A DNA stretch of 64,000 nt from Alphaproteobacteria bacterium HGW-Alphaproteobacteria-4 (GCA_002842855.1 PHEE01000010.1:33165-97164), one strand, 5' to 3'. Shown: positions 16,896 to 26,479, numbered from the stretch's first letter. Notes: generated by a model not told the origin, from the sequence alone. Numbers and translations are program-made.

Positions 16896-17813
16896 TCAGG
16901 TTGCAGCGCCGCAATCGCTGGCCGTTGCGCAGCCGGGGCCGGGCCCGGTTTCAACCTGCAAGGTGGCGTGGGCTATGGCGAAATGATCGGCCAACGCTTC
17001 CGCCAGTTCGGCCAGAAAGCGGTCGCCGGGGTGGCCTGCGGGCATGCACAGATGCGCGCTCAGCGCGGCGCGGGTGGTTGAAATTGGCCAGATGTGCAGA
17101 TCATGCACCGCCGCAACCCCGGGCTGGTGGGCCAGAAAACCGGCCAATGCGGCGTGGTCACGCCCTTCGGGCACCGCATCCATCAGCCCCCGCGTGGCAT
17201 CCGCCACCAGTTGGGCAGCGGTGACCGCGATCAAAAGACTCACGGCAATCGCTATTGCGGGGTCCAGCCAGCGTGCGCCGGTGGCCAGCATCAGCCCCGC
17301 CCCCAGCACCACCGCCAAAGACACCGCCGCATCGGCCATCATGTGCAGGTAGGCGCCGCGCGCGTTCAGGTCTGCACGGTGGCGCAGGAACAGGAACGCC
17401 GTGCCGGTGTTGACCGCAATCCCCACCGCTGCCACCGCCGCCACCACCAGCCCCGGCACCTCGGGTGGCGCGGCAAAGCGGCCAAGCGCCTCGCCGATCA
17501 CCGCGCCGGCGCCGAGCAGAATTGCCACCCCGTTGCCAAGCGCCGCAAGCAAGGTCGCGCGCCCGTAGCCCCATGTGTAGCGGTGCGAGGCCGCCCGTTT
17601 GGCCAGCACCGCGGCACCCCAGGCGATCAGCAGCCCCGCTACGTCGGTCAGGTTGTGCGCCGCATCCGCCAAGAGCGCGAGCGACCCGGCCCAGAAACCC
17701 GCCCCCGCCTCGATCAGCACGAATCCCGCGTTGAGCACGACCGCAAGGCGGAACGCCGGTGTCAGGTCGGCCACCTGCGCGGCACCGTGGCTGTGGGCGT
17801 GGTCGTGCGGCAT
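16896..17813 (-). CDS. Cation diffusion facilitator, ZitB/CzcD (zinc exporter) type
   Basis: A 305-aa inner-membrane cation/proton antiporter. The His-rich N-terminus (MPHDHAHSHG) and the transport-site motifs His-x3-Asp in both TM2 (HNLTD) and TM5 (HMMAD) are typical of the zinc-specific ZitB/CzcD/ZnT branch. This contrasts with the Asp-type site of the other CDF gene at 4143-5024. The C-terminal cytoplasmic domain includes VAAVHDLHIWPIS. It is divergent from the RND transporter gene with 145 nt between. A role in Zn (possibly Co/Cd) tolerance follows from the family. Confidence 0.88.
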   Translation of the reverse strand: MPHDHAHSHGAAQVADLTPAFRLAVVLNAGFVLIEAGAGFWAGSLALLADAAHNLTDVAGLLIAWGAAVLAKRAASHRYTWGYGRATLLAALGNGVAILLGAGAVIGEALGRFAAPPEVPGLVVAAVAAVGIAVNTGTAFLFLRHRADLNARGAYLHMMADAAVSLAVVLGAGLMLATGARWLDPAIAIAVSLLIAVTAAQLVADATRGLMDAVPEGRDHAALAGFLAHQPGVAAVHDLHIWPISTTRAALSAHLCMPAGHPGDRFLAELAEALADHFAIAHATLQVETGPGPGCATASDCGAAT

Positions 17814-17958
17814 TGCGTCACCTTTGGGTGCGGTGCCGCCATCACGCCACCCGCGGGCGCCGCTGTAAAGCCCCGGATAGCGATCTGGTGGGTTGAACCT
17901 CGCACCAATTTCCTCTTACGTGCCGGGGCGCGCGTCCGCGCGGGCAGAGGAGACTTGG

Positions 17959-20109
17959 ATGCGGCTTCCCGATCTGGCGCGCTTGCTGCAGGCATGGCAG
18001 GCACATCGCCGCGTTGCGGCGGCGGCGCTGGTGCTCGTTACGCTCGCCGCGGCGATCGGGGCGGCTCGGGTGCACGCCAACGTCGATATGACCGCCCTTT
18101 TGCGCGGCAATTCCGACAGCTACACGCAATGGGCGGCGGTCGAGCGCGCCTTCGCCCCGTTTTCGCGCGACGAGGTCTATGTGGTCAGCGCCGATACCGG
18201 CACCCTGGCCGAAGATTCACGCCTGCTTGCACTGGAAGACCTGCTGATCGATCTGAACCTTACGCCCGGCGTGGCCGCGACGCTCAGCATCTTTTCGATC
18301 CCCTCGTCCGATCAACCCGGCCGGGCGTGGCTCAAATCCGATGTCTCGCGCGCGCTTTACGCGCAAACACGCCTTGGCAACCTGCGCGCCGAAAATGCCA
18401 CCGCCGCGCAGATGCTGTCGGCGGACCTCGCGGCAACGCTGGTGCTGGTGATGCCGGCATCGGGCCACAGCAACGCCGAGGTCGCGGCCGCCATCGCACC
18501 CATGGTGGCAGCGCCGCCGCCGGGACTTTCCTTGCGCCCGGCCGGGCTGAGCGAAATGCAGCGCACCATCGCCGATGGCCTGATCCGCGATCAGATCTGG
18601 CTGACCCCTGTTTCGGTCACAATCTGCCTTGCGATCACCTTCTGGCTGTTCGGGTCATGGCGCGCGATGGTGATCTGCGGGCTGCCGCCGCTGATCGGCC
18701 TTGCCTGGTTCTTTGGCTGGATCGGCTGGGCCGGAATTGCCATGGACCAGTTCATGGCGGTGGTGCCGACAGTGCTGATTGTGCTGTCGTTTTCCGACTG
18801 CATCCACCTATATCACGCCTCGGTCGAGGCCCAGACCGGGCGCGACGACGACAGGGCCGTGCTGCTGGCACAGGCGCAAACCCTGCCCGCAGCCTTCATG
18901 ACCAGCCTGACCACAGCGGTGGCGTTTCTCAGCCTGTTGCTGGTGCAGGCGCCTGCGCTTTCAAACCTGTCGCTGTCGGGCGCGTTCGGCATGGCGTTGA
19001 CCTTTCTGGCGGTGGCGCTGTCCTTTCCGCTGCTGTTCCGGGCGGTGGGTGCGCAGCATGGCGCGCTGCGCCGCAGGCTGCCGCACTTTGCACCGGCACT
19101 TGGCGTGGCCAAGGCGCTGGCGGTGCGTCCGCGCCGCGTGGTGGCGCTGACGCTGGGGCTGACCGCGGTGCTTTTGGCAATGGAAACACAACTGACCACC
19201 AGTTTCAGCGTGACCGAATACCTGCCGCGCAAAACCGATGTCGGGCTGACGCTCGATGATCTCAACGCGCTCGGGCTCGCCTCGGACAGCCTGCAGGTGA
19301 TCGTCACCGATGCCGATGGCGTGGCCGGCATTTCGGCGGCCGATACCGCGCTGCTGGCCCAGGTCGCGACCGAGATTTACGGCCCCGGCACGCACAATAC
19401 CGATGCGCTTGCGGCATGGGCCGAAAGCGGGGCGGGCACGCCGCTTTTGCGCCGCTTCGTTTCCGAAGACCGGCTTTCCTATGCGCTGCCGCTGGCAATG
19501 GCGGTGGAAAGCGACGGCAGCGCCAAGCTGATGGCGGTGCGCGACCGGCTGACGGCGCGGTTTGCCGATATGGGGCTGGCCGAAAAGGTGGCGCTGCGCG
19601 GCTACAGCCTTGTGATGATCGAAGAACTGCCGGGGCTGATCAGCAAGCTTCGGCTCGGGTTCTACCTTTCGATCGCCGCGATCACGGCTCTGATCTGGCT
19701 GATGCTCGGCTCGGCGCGGCTGGCGCTGGTATCGGTGCTGCCCAACGTCATTCCGATTCTATGCGTCGATGCATGGCTCTTTCTCAGCGGCCAGCAGATC
19801 ACGTTGACCTCGGCAATCGCCACCACGGTGGCGTTCGGCATTGCGGTAGACAACAGCATCCACCTTCTCAACCGCTTTCGGCTGGCACCGCCCGGCCCGG
19901 TAGCGGCGCGGGTGACATTGGCGCTGGCCCATGCAGCGCCACCGATCATCACCACCACGTTGCTGCTGCTCGGCGGATTCTCGATCGTGCTCTTGTCATC
20001 GATGCCATCGGTCGCCACCTTTGGCGTGCTGGTCGGGCTGGCGCTGCTTCTGGCCATGGTGTCTTCGGTATTCCTGTTGCCGGGACTGATACGATGGAGC
20101 CTGAAATGA
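17959..20109 (+). CDS. RND superfamily (MMPL-type) transporter
   Basis: A 716-aa inner-membrane protein with the RND half-repeat pattern. There is one TM near the N-terminus, a large periplasmic domain, five clustered TMs (about residues 215-380), a second TM, a second periplasmic domain, and five final TMs. It is shorter than drug-efflux RND pumps (about 1,000 aa) and resembles MMPL/HpnN-like lipid exporters. Polar residues within membrane segments (for example SFSDCIHLYHA and GIAVDNSIHLLNRF) occupy the usual proton-relay positions. GAGGAGA lies before the ATG at 17959. It overlaps the secreted-protein gene by 4 nt. The substrate is unknown. Confidence 0.82.
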   Translation: MRLPDLARLLQAWQAHRRVAAAALVLVTLAAAIGAARVHANVDMTALLRGNSDSYTQWAAVERAFAPFSRDEVYVVSADTGTLAEDSRLLALEDLLIDLNLTPGVAATLSIFSIPSSDQPGRAWLKSDVSRALYAQTRLGNLRAENATAAQMLSADLAATLVLVMPASGHSNAEVAAAIAPMVAAPPPGLSLRPAGLSEMQRTIADGLIRDQIWLTPVSVTICLAITFWLFGSWRAMVICGLPPLIGLAWFFGWIGWAGIAMDQFMAVVPTVLIVLSFSDCIHLYHASVEAQTGRDDDRAVLLAQAQTLPAAFMTSLTTAVAFLSLLLVQAPALSNLSLSGAFGMALTFLAVALSFPLLFRAVGAQHGALRRRLPHFAPALGVAKALAVRPRRVVALTLGLTAVLLAMETQLTTSFSVTEYLPRKTDVGLTLDDLNALGLASDSLQVIVTDADGVAGISAADTALLAQVATEIYGPGTHNTDALAAWAESGAGTPLLRRFVSEDRLSYALPLAMAVESDGSAKLMAVRDRLTARFADMGLAEKVALRGYSLVMIEELPGLISKLRLGFYLSIAAITALIWLMLGSARLALVSVLPNVIPILCVDAWLFLSGQQITLTSAIATTVAFGIAVDNSIHLLNRFRLAPPGPVAARVTLALAHAAPPIITTTLLLLGGFSIVLLSSMPSVATFGVLVGLALLLAMVSSVFLLPGLIRWSLK

Positions 20110-20585
20110 CCCGTTCCCTGCTTGCCCTCGCGTTTGCCCTTTCCGCCTTCGCCAGCCCCGCGCTGGCGGTAGACGCTCTGCGGCTGGGCGAGTTGCTGGG
20201 CGACTGGCAGGGCACGGGAACCGTTGCCAGCGGCACCGACGAACCGGGGCGGATCCGCTGCAAGATCACGCTACGCGCCACCGCGCGCGACACCAACGTG
20301 GTCGAAGGGCGTTGCGCCACCTCGGAAGGTTCCGACGTGTTCGCGCTGGAGCTGTTCGAGGGCGAGGCCGGGGCAGTTAGCGCCGAAAACCGGCTCGGCG
20401 AACCGGGCAACCTGCCTGCCGCGCTGGTGGGCACGCTGGAACCCGGCCTGCTGACGCTGAAGGGCGAGGGCATCGCGGCGCTCGAGTTGCGGCGCATCGG
20501 CGACGAACTGGCGCTTTCGATCGTCTCGGGGCAGGCCGAAAGGCCGGGGCGGATGGATGTGACGCTGGCGCGTGTGGCCCCCTGA
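20106..20585 (+). CDS. Conserved secreted protein translationally coupled to the RND transporter
   Basis: A 159-aa protein with a clear signal peptide (about residues 1-21, ending Pro-Ala-Leu-Ala). The mature part begins LGELLGDWQGTGTV, which with the following beta-strand-rich sequence resembles a lipocalin-like or small beta-barrel fold. Two Cys residues (in IRCKITL and EGRCATS) could form a disulfide. Its ATG overlaps the transporter stop (ATGA), so the two are probably made together. A periplasmic substrate-binding accessory role is inference only. It ends 10 nt from the convergent dgkA gene. Confidence 0.7.
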   Translation: MTRSLLALAFALSAFASPALAVDALRLGELLGDWQGTGTVASGTDEPGRIRCKITLRATARDTNVVEGRCATSEGSDVFALELFEGEAGAVSAENRLGEPGNLPAALVGTLEPGLLTLKGEGIAALELRRIGDELALSIVSGQAERPGRMDVTLARVAP

Positions 20586-20595
20586 GCCGCCTGCC

Positions 20596-20958
20596 CTAGC
20601 CGATCAGCACCACCAACCACGCCGCACCGCCCGCAATGGCGCTCAGCGCCACCGCCGCCGAGGCGCAATCCTTTGCCTTCTTGGCGCGCGGGTCGGTTTC
20701 GGTCGACAGATAATCGACCACTTCCTCGATGCCGGTATTCATCAGTTCCGCCGCAAGCAGCACAAAGCCAAGCCCGATGATCACCGCGCGCTCTGCTGTC
20801 TCAAGATCGAGCACACAGGCCAGCAGCACCGAGATCGCGTGCACGGCGGTCCACTGGCGCAGCGACTTCTCGCTCGCCCATGCTGCGGCCCAGCCTTGCC
20901 ACGACCAGACGAAGGTATTGCGGAGCCGCCAAAGCTCGGCGCGCAGCCACTTTATCAT
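20596..20958 (-). CDS. dgkA: Diacylglycerol kinase (prokaryotic DgkA)
   Basis: A 120-aa inner-membrane enzyme that phosphorylates diacylglycerol to phosphatidic acid, recycling lipid left over from membrane-derived glucan synthesis. It has three TM segments and the family catalytic signature AAELMNTGIEEVVDYLS, containing the Glu and Asn residues needed for ATP/metal binding. The N-terminal amphipathic helix LRAELWRLRNTFVWSWQG also fits. The length is normal. Confidence 0.93.
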   Translation of the reverse strand: MIKWLRAELWRLRNTFVWSWQGWAAAWASEKSLRQWTAVHAISVLLACVLDLETAERAVIIGLGFVLLAAELMNTGIEEVVDYLSTETDPRAKKAKDCASAAVALSAIAGGAAWLVVLIG

Positions 20959-21056
20959 TATCGCCCTCCACCCCGATGCCGATGCAATGCCCCGAACCTA
21001 AGCCAGCGCCCGCAACCGCGCCAGATGGCACGTCACATTCCGCCGCCGGGCGGATG

Positions 21057-21320
21057 TCAGGTGATCGCGCGCAATTCGGCCAGCAGCTGCGCGTTGCGGC
21101 ACCAGTCGGGCGCGGCATCAGCGCGCGTGGGATGTTCCGAAAGGAATGTGAGGCAGCCCTGCATGCCGGGGCAACCGCGGCAGCGCGCCACCATCTCGGC
21201 CACGTCGCCCCGCGTCACCACCCCCTCGCTCAGCAAGGCGTTGAGGTTGATGCCCTGTCGGCGCGCCATGCCGCGGGTGATCCAGAAATGCAGATCGGCG
21301 TTGCCCTCGCCGCCCATCAC
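21057..21320 (-). CDS. DUF6455-type small Cys-rich protein, copy 2
   Basis: An 87-aa protein resembling the DUF6455 family common in Rhodobacteraceae. Four Cys residues are arranged as CRGCPGMQGC and DWCRN, with an LxFLxxH segment between. The pattern matches the neighbouring copy at 21317-21601, whose stop overlaps this start by 4 nt. The Cys spacing could hold a metal or cluster, but no function is known. No membrane segments or signal are seen. Confidence 0.72.
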   Translation of the reverse strand: MMGGEGNADLHFWITRGMARRQGINLNALLSEGVVTRGDVAEMVARCRGCPGMQGCLTFLSEHPTRADAAPDWCRNAQLLAELRAIT

Positions 21321-21601
21321 GCCTGCCCCCCCAACGCCGCCTCGCGCCGCAGTTCGTCAAACAGAGCAGCGTTGCGGCAGGCCTCGGGTGCCGCCACCGC
21401 AGGCACCGCGCCATCGTGGCTGGCGAGCCACGCAAGGCAGGCATCCGGCCCGTCGCAGCAGGTGCAGCGCAGCACCGCATCGCGCCAGTCTTCGCCGCCT
21501 AGCGCGCCAACAGCCAGCGCCGCGGTCATATCGACCCCCAGCACTTCGGCCATGCGGCTCAGCAGCGCTGCGTGGTGGTGAAGCGTTCTTGACCCGGGCA
21601 C
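21317..21601 (-). CDS. DUF6455-type small Cys-rich protein, copy 1
   Basis: A 94-aa protein with the same plan as the following gene: CTCCDGPDAC, a WLASHDG segment, then ACRNAALFDELR. The GTG at 21601 is chosen because a GGGAA ribosome-site-like sequence lies about 8 nt upstream. ATGA coupling with copy 2 points to a tandem duplication that has diverged strongly outside the Cys motifs. Function unknown. Confidence 0.68.
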   Translation of the reverse strand: MPGSRTLHHHAALLSRMAEVLGVDMTAALAVGALGGEDWRDAVLRCTCCDGPDACLAWLASHDGAVPAVAAPEACRNAALFDELRREAALGGQA

Positions 21602-21737
21602 TGCGGCATTCCCTTGTTACAGGCGTTCGGGCGCAAGATCGCGGCGAAAGCCGCTTCGGCGCAATGATTCAGATCAAAGCCTGCAAACGCTGCCGCCGGG
21701 TGTTCCCATTCCCGCCGATCCGCCCTAACGTGCCCGC

Positions 21738-21998
21738 ATGTTCACCATCGAGCACGAATTCGACGTCACCGTTATCACCCTCATCGATGAGGGTGACCGC
21801 TCTGAAGAGGGGCTGAACGAGGATGTCATCATCCGCGCCTATGAAGATTGCGTGACGATTGAACAGCTTGACGACGAGACCGGCGAAGAGGTGGTTGTAG
21901 TTCTGAGCCAAGCGCAATTGCGCGAATTGGCAGCGGCGCTCAACCTGCCCGAAGGTGCCTATCGGTTGCGCCCCGACGGGTCCGCCAAGTCTGAATAG
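21738..21998 (+). CDS. Small acidic conserved hypothetical protein
   Basis: An 86-aa, strongly acidic soluble protein starting with an ATG and divergent from the DUF6455 pair. It is predicted as beta strands (FDVTVITLIDEG, DVIIRAYEDCVTIEQLD) with a short helix (SQAQLRELAAALNLPEG). No recognised domain; no signal peptide. It ends 4 nt from the convergent YggU-like gene. Coding status is supported by its coherent composition and its tight fit between neighbours. Confidence 0.65.
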   Translation: MFTIEHEFDVTVITLIDEGDRSEEGLNEDVIIRAYEDCVTIEQLDDETGEEVVVVLSQAQLRELAAALNLPEGAYRLRPDGSAKSE

Positions 21999-22001
21999 CC
22001 T

Positions 22002-22250
22002 CTAGTCGAGCCGAAACACCTTGTCGCGCGAGGTTTCGCCCCGCACCAGCGTCAGCCGTGTTTTCGCCACCCCAAGCGCCTTGGCCAGCAGTTTGACCAC
22101 CGCCGCCGTGGCCTTGCCGCCTTCGGGCACCACGGTCACATAAATCCGCACCACCGCGCCATCGGCCACCACCGCATTGCGCGAGGCCCTGGGGGTAACC
22201 CGCACCGCAATTTCGGCGCCGGGGGTGGCGAGATGGGCAAGCTCGGCCAT
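22002..22250 (-). CDS. DUF167/YggU family protein
   Basis: An 82-aa protein of the DUF167 (YggU) family. The fold is visible as IAVRVTPRASRNAVV, then VRIYVTVVPEGGKATAAVVKLLAKALGVAK and TLVRGETSRDKVFRL. The family is widespread, including in eukaryotes, but has no assigned biochemical role. The ATG is 68 nt from the divergent histone-deacetylase-like gene. Confidence 0.85.
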   Translation of the reverse strand: MAELAHLATPGAEIAVRVTPRASRNAVVADGAVVRIYVTVVPEGGKATAAVVKLLAKALGVAKTRLTLVRGETSRDKVFRLD

Positions 22251-22317
22251 GCGATCTCCTCTGGCACCGCTTCTAGCGCGCCGTTAGGCTTGCCGCCAGA
22301 CTTGCAAGGAGCGCGAC

Positions 22318-23415
22318 ATGACCACCGCCTTTTTCCACGATGAGCGCTGCCTCTGGCATGGTGGCGGCAACTATGCCTTTCTGCTGCCAGTGGGTGGGCT
22401 GGTGCAGCCGGGCGGTGGCCTGCCCGAAAGCCCGGAAACCAAGCGGCGGCTGGTGAACCTTTTGCGCGTTACCGGGCTGATGGCCGAACTGGCCGAACAG
22501 AGCGCGCCCGAGGCCAACCGTGATGATCTGTTGCGGGTGCACCCGGCGCACTACCTCGACGCATTCAAGGCCGCCTCAGATGCGGGCGGCGGCGAGATGG
22601 GGCCGCGCGCGCCGTTCGGCGCGGGCGGATATGAGCTTGCCGCGCTATCGGCTGGGCTGGCAAAGGGTGCATTGTTTGCGGTGCTCGAAGGGCGTGCGGC
22701 CAATGCTTATGCCGTATCACGCCCGCCCGGCCATCACTGCCTGCCCGCGCAGCCGATGGGCTTTTGCCTTCTGGCCAACATCGCCGTGGCGATCCGCGCC
22801 GCACAGGCGGCGGGCCTTGCGCGGCGTATCGCGGTGGTCGATTGGGATGTGCACCACGGCAACGGCACCGAGGCCATCTTTTACGACGACCCGAACGTGC
22901 TGACGATTTCGCTGCATCAGGAACATAACTTTCCGCTCGATACCGGTGGCGCCGAGGCGCGCGGGGCGGGGGCGGGGCTGGGGGCAAACCTCAACATCCC
23001 CCTGCCCCCCGGCACCGGCCACGCGAGCTATCTTGAAGCGGTCGAACGCCTCGTATTGCCGGCGCTTTGGGCATTTCGTCCCGAAGTGATCGTGATTGCC
23101 TGCGGCTATGATGCCTCGGCGGTTGATCCGCTGGGGCGGATGCTGGCCACCGCAGAGACTTTCCGGCTGATGACCCGCGCGCTGATGGGCGCCGCCGCGC
23201 AGCTTTGCGACGGCCGCCTGGTGACGGTGCATGAGGGCGGCTATGCCGAGGTGCATGTGCCCTTTTGCGGCCATGCGGTGCTTGAGGAAATGTCAGGCTC
23301 GGCACTCCGCGCCCCCGACCCGCTGGCCGCCACGCTTGTCGCCCGGCAACCGGGTCCGGAGTGGGTGGCCCATGTCAGCGCCCATATCGGGCGGCTGGTG
23401 GCGGCGCAGAATTGA
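22318..23415 (+). CDS. Histone deacetylase family (class II-like) amidohydrolase
   Basis: A 365-aa zinc-dependent deacetylase-fold protein. Active-site elements are visible: SRPPGHHC with the paired His139-His140 that act as general base/acid, and the zinc site DWDVHHGNG with Asp177 and His179. GYDASAVDPLG supplies the third zinc Asp, and HEGGYAE the active-site Tyr. Bacterial members deacetylate polyamines, acetoin-pathway proteins or small acylamides, and the substrate here is unknown. AAGGAG precedes the ATG. Confidence 0.88.
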   Translation: MTTAFFHDERCLWHGGGNYAFLLPVGGLVQPGGGLPESPETKRRLVNLLRVTGLMAELAEQSAPEANRDDLLRVHPAHYLDAFKAASDAGGGEMGPRAPFGAGGYELAALSAGLAKGALFAVLEGRAANAYAVSRPPGHHCLPAQPMGFCLLANIAVAIRAAQAAGLARRIAVVDWDVHHGNGTEAIFYDDPNVLTISLHQEHNFPLDTGGAEARGAGAGLGANLNIPLPPGTGHASYLEAVERLVLPALWAFRPEVIVIACGYDASAVDPLGRMLATAETFRLMTRALMGAAAQLCDGRLVTVHEGGYAEVHVPFCGHAVLEEMSGSALRAPDPLAATLVARQPGPEWVAHVSAHIGRLVAAQN

Positions 23416-23471
23416 GCCATTAAGCCTTCTGCAATCCGCGCGTGCTTGACTGCGGCGAACCGGAGGCGGGC

Positions 23472-23822
23472 GTGAACCTTTACCATTGCATGATCGAACT
23501 CAAATCCGATGCCAAGGCGCTGGCCTTTGCCTCGGCTTGCGAAACCTGGCTCGCCACATTGGCCGAACAGGGGCTGATCGGCCAGTGGCGGCTCATGCGG
23601 CGAAAGCTCGGGCTGGCCTCGGGCGCGCACTGCGATTTTCTGCTGGAAATCGAGCTTGCCGACCTCGCGCAACTTGACGCCACCTTCCGTGCGCTTGGCC
23701 ACGTCGATGATGCCGCGCAGCGCCATTACGACCAGCTTCACCACATGATCGCCCATGCCGAGGTCGGCCTGTTCCGCCCCTTTCCCGACCCCGAGCGGCG
23801 CGAGCGCATTGCGCTGATCTGA
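23472..23822 (+). CDS. Conserved hypothetical protein, DUF6614-like
   Basis: A 116-aa soluble protein. GTG at 23472 is preferred as start because GGAGG lies 5 nt upstream and the conserved-looking N-terminus [10 protein letters not shown] begins immediately. The sequence is alpha/beta with [22 protein letters not shown] and ends [17 protein letters not shown] recognise it as similar to a Rhodobacteraceae family of unknown function (DUF6614), with moderate confidence. It follows the deacetylase by 56 nt and precedes trmFO by 22 nt on the same strand. Confidence 0.65.
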   Translation: MNLYHCMIELKSDAKALAFASACETWLATLAEQGLIGQWRLMRRKLGLASGAHCDFLLEIELADLAQLDATFRALGHVDDAAQRHYDQLHHMIAHAEVGLFRPFPDPERRERIALI

Positions 23823-23844
23823 CCGGGCGGCTACACCCGGTGCC

Positions 23845-25185
23845 ATGAGCGAACCACTTCACATCATCGGCGGCGGCATGGCCGGGTCTGAAGCCGCATG
23901 GGCAGCCGCCAACGCCGGCGTGCCCGTGGTCTTGCACGAAATGCGCCCGCAGACCGGAACATTCGCGCACCGCACCGGGCTGTTCGCAGAAATGGTTTGC
24001 TCGAACTCGTTCCGCTCCGATGACCACGAACGCAACGCCGTGGGCCTGCTGCACTGGGAAATGCGCGCGGCGGGCGGCCTTTTGATGGAAATCGCCACCC
24101 GCCACCGCCTGCCCGCCGGCGGCGCCCTGGCGGTTGACCGCGACGCTTTCGCCCGCGATGTGACCGAGCGGTTGCTCGCCCATCCGCTGATCACGGCTGA
24201 AAGCGGCGAGGTGGCGGAACTGCCACGCGACGGGCACTGGATCATTGCCACCGGGCCGCTTACGTCGGGCGCGCTGGCGCAGAGCATCCGCGCCGAAACC
24301 GGTGCCGAAGCGCTGGCGTTTTTCGACGCGATCGCGCCCATCGTCTATGCCGACAGCATCGACATGTCGGTGGCATGGCGGCAATCGCGTTATGACAAGG
24401 GCGATACCGAGGACGAACGCACCGCCTATATCAACTGCCCGATGGACCGCGCGCAGTATGATGAATTCATCGCCGCATTGACCACCGCCGAAAAGACCCT
24501 GTTTCACGAAGGCGAAACCGCCGCCTATTTCGATGGCTGCCTGCCGATCGAGGTGATGGCCGAGCGCGGCCCCCAGACCCTGCGCTTTGGCCCGATGAAA
24601 CCGGTGGGCCTGACCAACGCGCATGCGCCCACGGTCAAGCCCTATGCGGTCGTGCAACTGCGCCGCGACAACGCGCTCGGCACGCTCTACAACATCGTCG
24701 GTTTTCAGACCAAGATGAAACACGGCGCGCAAGTCGATGTTTTTCGATTGATTCCCGGCCTTCACAACGCCAGCTTTGCACGCCTCGGCGGCATTCACCG
24801 CAACACGTTCCTCAACGCGCCTACGCTGCTCGATGCCCAGATGCGGCTGCGCTCGCGGCCCAATATCCGCTTTGCCGGGCAGGTTACGGGGGTTGAAGGT
24901 TATGTTGAAAGCGCCGCGATGGGGCTTTTGGCGGGGCGCATGGCAGCAGCCGAAATGCAGGGGCGCAGCCTCGCCGCGCCCTCGAATGAAACCGCGATGG
25001 GCGCGCTGGTGCATCACATTACCGGCGGCGCCGAGGCGAAAACCTTTCAGCCGATGAACGTGAACTTCGGTCTGTTCCCGCCAAATGACGCCAAGAGCGG
25101 GCGCCGGGGTCGCAAAGACCGCTACAAGGCCTATACTGATCGCGCGAAAGAGGCGTATTCCCAATGGCTTGCCGCGCAACGCTAA
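23845..25185 (+). CDS. trmFO: Folate-dependent tRNA (uracil-54) 5-methyltransferase TrmFO
   Basis: A 446-aa FAD enzyme that makes ribothymidine at position 54 of tRNA, using 5,10-methylenetetrahydrofolate as carbon donor. The FAD-binding motif is GGGMAG (about 9-14), followed by VVLHEMRP. Catalytic cysteines are expected at Cys52 in [11 protein letters not shown] and at about Cys232 in [13 protein letters not shown]. The C-terminus has the expected NVNFGLFPP segment. The length matches the family. The last 22 nt overlap gluQRS in another frame, which couples two tRNA-modification genes. Confidence 0.95.
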   Translation: MSEPLHIIGGGMAGSEAAWAAANAGVPVVLHEMRPQTGTFAHRTGLFAEMVCSNSFRSDDHERNAVGLLHWEMRAAGGLLMEIATRHRLPAGGALAVDRDAFARDVTERLLAHPLITAESGEVAELPRDGHWIIATGPLTSGALAQSIRAETGAEALAFFDAIAPIVYADSIDMSVAWRQSRYDKGDTEDERTAYINCPMDRAQYDEFIAALTTAEKTLFHEGETAAYFDGCLPIEVMAERGPQTLRFGPMKPVGLTNAHAPTVKPYAVVQLRRDNALGTLYNIVGFQTKMKHGAQVDVFRLIPGLHNASFARLGGIHRNTFLNAPTLLDAQMRLRSRPNIRFAGQVTGVEGYVESAAMGLLAGRMAAAEMQGRSLAAPSNETAMGALVHHITGGAEAKTFQPMNVNFGLFPPNDAKSGRRGRKDRYKAYTDRAKEAYSQWLAAQR

Positions 25186-26021
25186 AGCGAACCCGGTTTG
25201 CCCCTTCGCCCACCGGGCCGTTGCATCTGGGCCACGCCTATGCCGCGCTGGTGGCGCAATCGCGCGCCGACCCCGGCCAATTTCTTCTGCGTATCGAAGA
25301 TATCGACCGCAGTCGCTGCCGCCCCACATGGGAAGCGGCGATCTATGACGACCTTGCCTGGCTCGGGCTTGCCTGGCAAACCCCGGTCTGGCGCCAGTCC
25401 GACCGCCTGCCGGCCTACCGTTCGGCCCTCAACCACCTGATTTCGCTTGGCCTTTGCTACCCATGCCGATGCCGTCGTGCCGACATCCGCGCCGCGCTTT
25501 CCGCACCTCAAGAAGGCGGCCCCGATGGACCCTGCTACCCCGGCACCTGCCGCGACCGGACCATGCACGACGCCACCCCAACCGACGCGATCCGCCTGAA
25601 CATGGCGCGCGCGCTGGCGCAAATCGGCGCTTCGCTCAGCTTCACCGAAACCGGAGCCGGAACCGGGGGCGCCGCTTCCGGCGTTCATGCACTTTCTGAA
25701 GAATGGCTTATAACAACCTGTGGCGACATCATTATTTCGCGACGCGACCTGGGGACTTCGTACCATCTCGCGGTGGTTGTGGATGATGCGGCGCAGGGGA
25801 TTACCGAAGTCACCCGCGGCGAAGACCTGTTTGCCGCCACCCAAATCCACCGCGTGCTGCAAGCCCTGCTGGGGCTGCCAACGCCGCTTTACCACCACCA
25901 CCCGCTGATCCGCGATGAATTTGGCAAACGCCTGGCCAAGCGCGATGATGCCCGCGCACTGGCAAAGTTCCGCGCTGAGGGCGCAACCGCGCAAGACATC
26001 CGCAGGATGGTCGGCCTTTAA
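25164..26021 (+). CDS. gluQ: Glutamyl-Q tRNA(Asp) synthetase
   Basis: A 285-aa truncated glutamyl-tRNA synthetase paralogue that attaches glutamate to queuosine at position 34 of tRNA-Asp. The class-I HIGH-like motif is HLGH (21-24), after [19 protein letters not shown] binds glutamate/ATP. Zinc ligands fit Cys101, Cys103, Tyr125 and Cys129. [10 protein letters not shown] segment replaces KMSKS near residue 253. The anticodon-binding domain is absent, as expected. It overlaps trmFO by 22 nt. Confidence 0.93.
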   Translation: MACRATLKRTRFAPSPTGPLHLGHAYAALVAQSRADPGQFLLRIEDIDRSRCRPTWEAAIYDDLAWLGLAWQTPVWRQSDRLPAYRSALNHLISLGLCYPCRCRRADIRAALSAPQEGGPDGPCYPGTCRDRTMHDATPTDAIRLNMARALAQIGASLSFTETGAGTGGAASGVHALSEEWLITTCGDIIISRRDLGTSYHLAVVVDDAAQGITEVTRGEDLFAATQIHRVLQALLGLPTPLYHHHPLIRDEFGKRLAKRDDARALAKFRAEGATAQDIRRMVGL

Positions 26022-26056
26022 GGTCTGCTTCAGGCCAAATCTCCCCGCCGGAGGCG

Positions 26057-26416
26057 CTAGGACACGGGCGCCAATATCTCCACCTCGGCTCCGCCCCGCA
26101 GCGCGGTGTAAAAGCAACTGCGGCGGTTGGTGTGGCAGGCTGGCCCGGTCTGTTCGACCAGCACCAGCAGGCAATCGCGATCGCAATCAATCCGCATCTC
26201 GACCAACCGCTGCACATGGCCCGAGCTTTCGCCCTTGGCCCAGAACGCCTGCCGCGAGCGCGACCAATAGGTAACGTGCCCGCTGGCAAGCGTGCGCCGC
26301 ACCGCTTCGACGTTCATCCAGGCAAACATCAGCACTTCGCCTGTGCCCGCCGCTTGCGCGATCACCGGGATCAGACCTTGCGCATCATATTTCAGCGACG
26401 TGGCATCGAACGACAT
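26057..26416 (-). CDS. hisI: Phosphoribosyl-AMP cyclohydrolase
   Basis: A 119-aa enzyme of histidine synthesis that opens the adenine ring of phosphoribosyl-AMP. The motif set is complete: [38 protein letters not shown], the metal-binding [19 protein letters not shown], and RRSCFY. The ATG at 26416 is chosen over a start 15 nt upstream because of AAAGG 7-8 nt before it. It is monofunctional (not fused to HisE). Confidence 0.95.
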   Translation of the reverse strand: MSFDATSLKYDAQGLIPVIAQAAGTGEVLMFAWMNVEAVRRTLASGHVTYWSRSRQAFWAKGESSGHVQRLVEMRIDCDRDCLLVLVEQTGPACHTNRRSCFYTALRGGAEVEILAPVS

Positions 26417-26479
26417 GGCGCACCTTTGCATTGCGGCTCTGACGCTTTATCTACCCCGCAACCGCGAGGAGCGAAAGCA

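Noticed and set aside
17094..19259. Very long open frame (over 700 codons) overlapping the CDF and RND genes in another frame
   Set aside because: Arg/Gln/His/Pro-rich composition typical of the alternative frames of GC-rich DNA; the true genes there carry clear family motifs.
23593..25329. Long antisense frame over trmFO
   Set aside because: No recognisable domain, no ribosome site, and it is fully covered by trmFO, whose motifs are complete.
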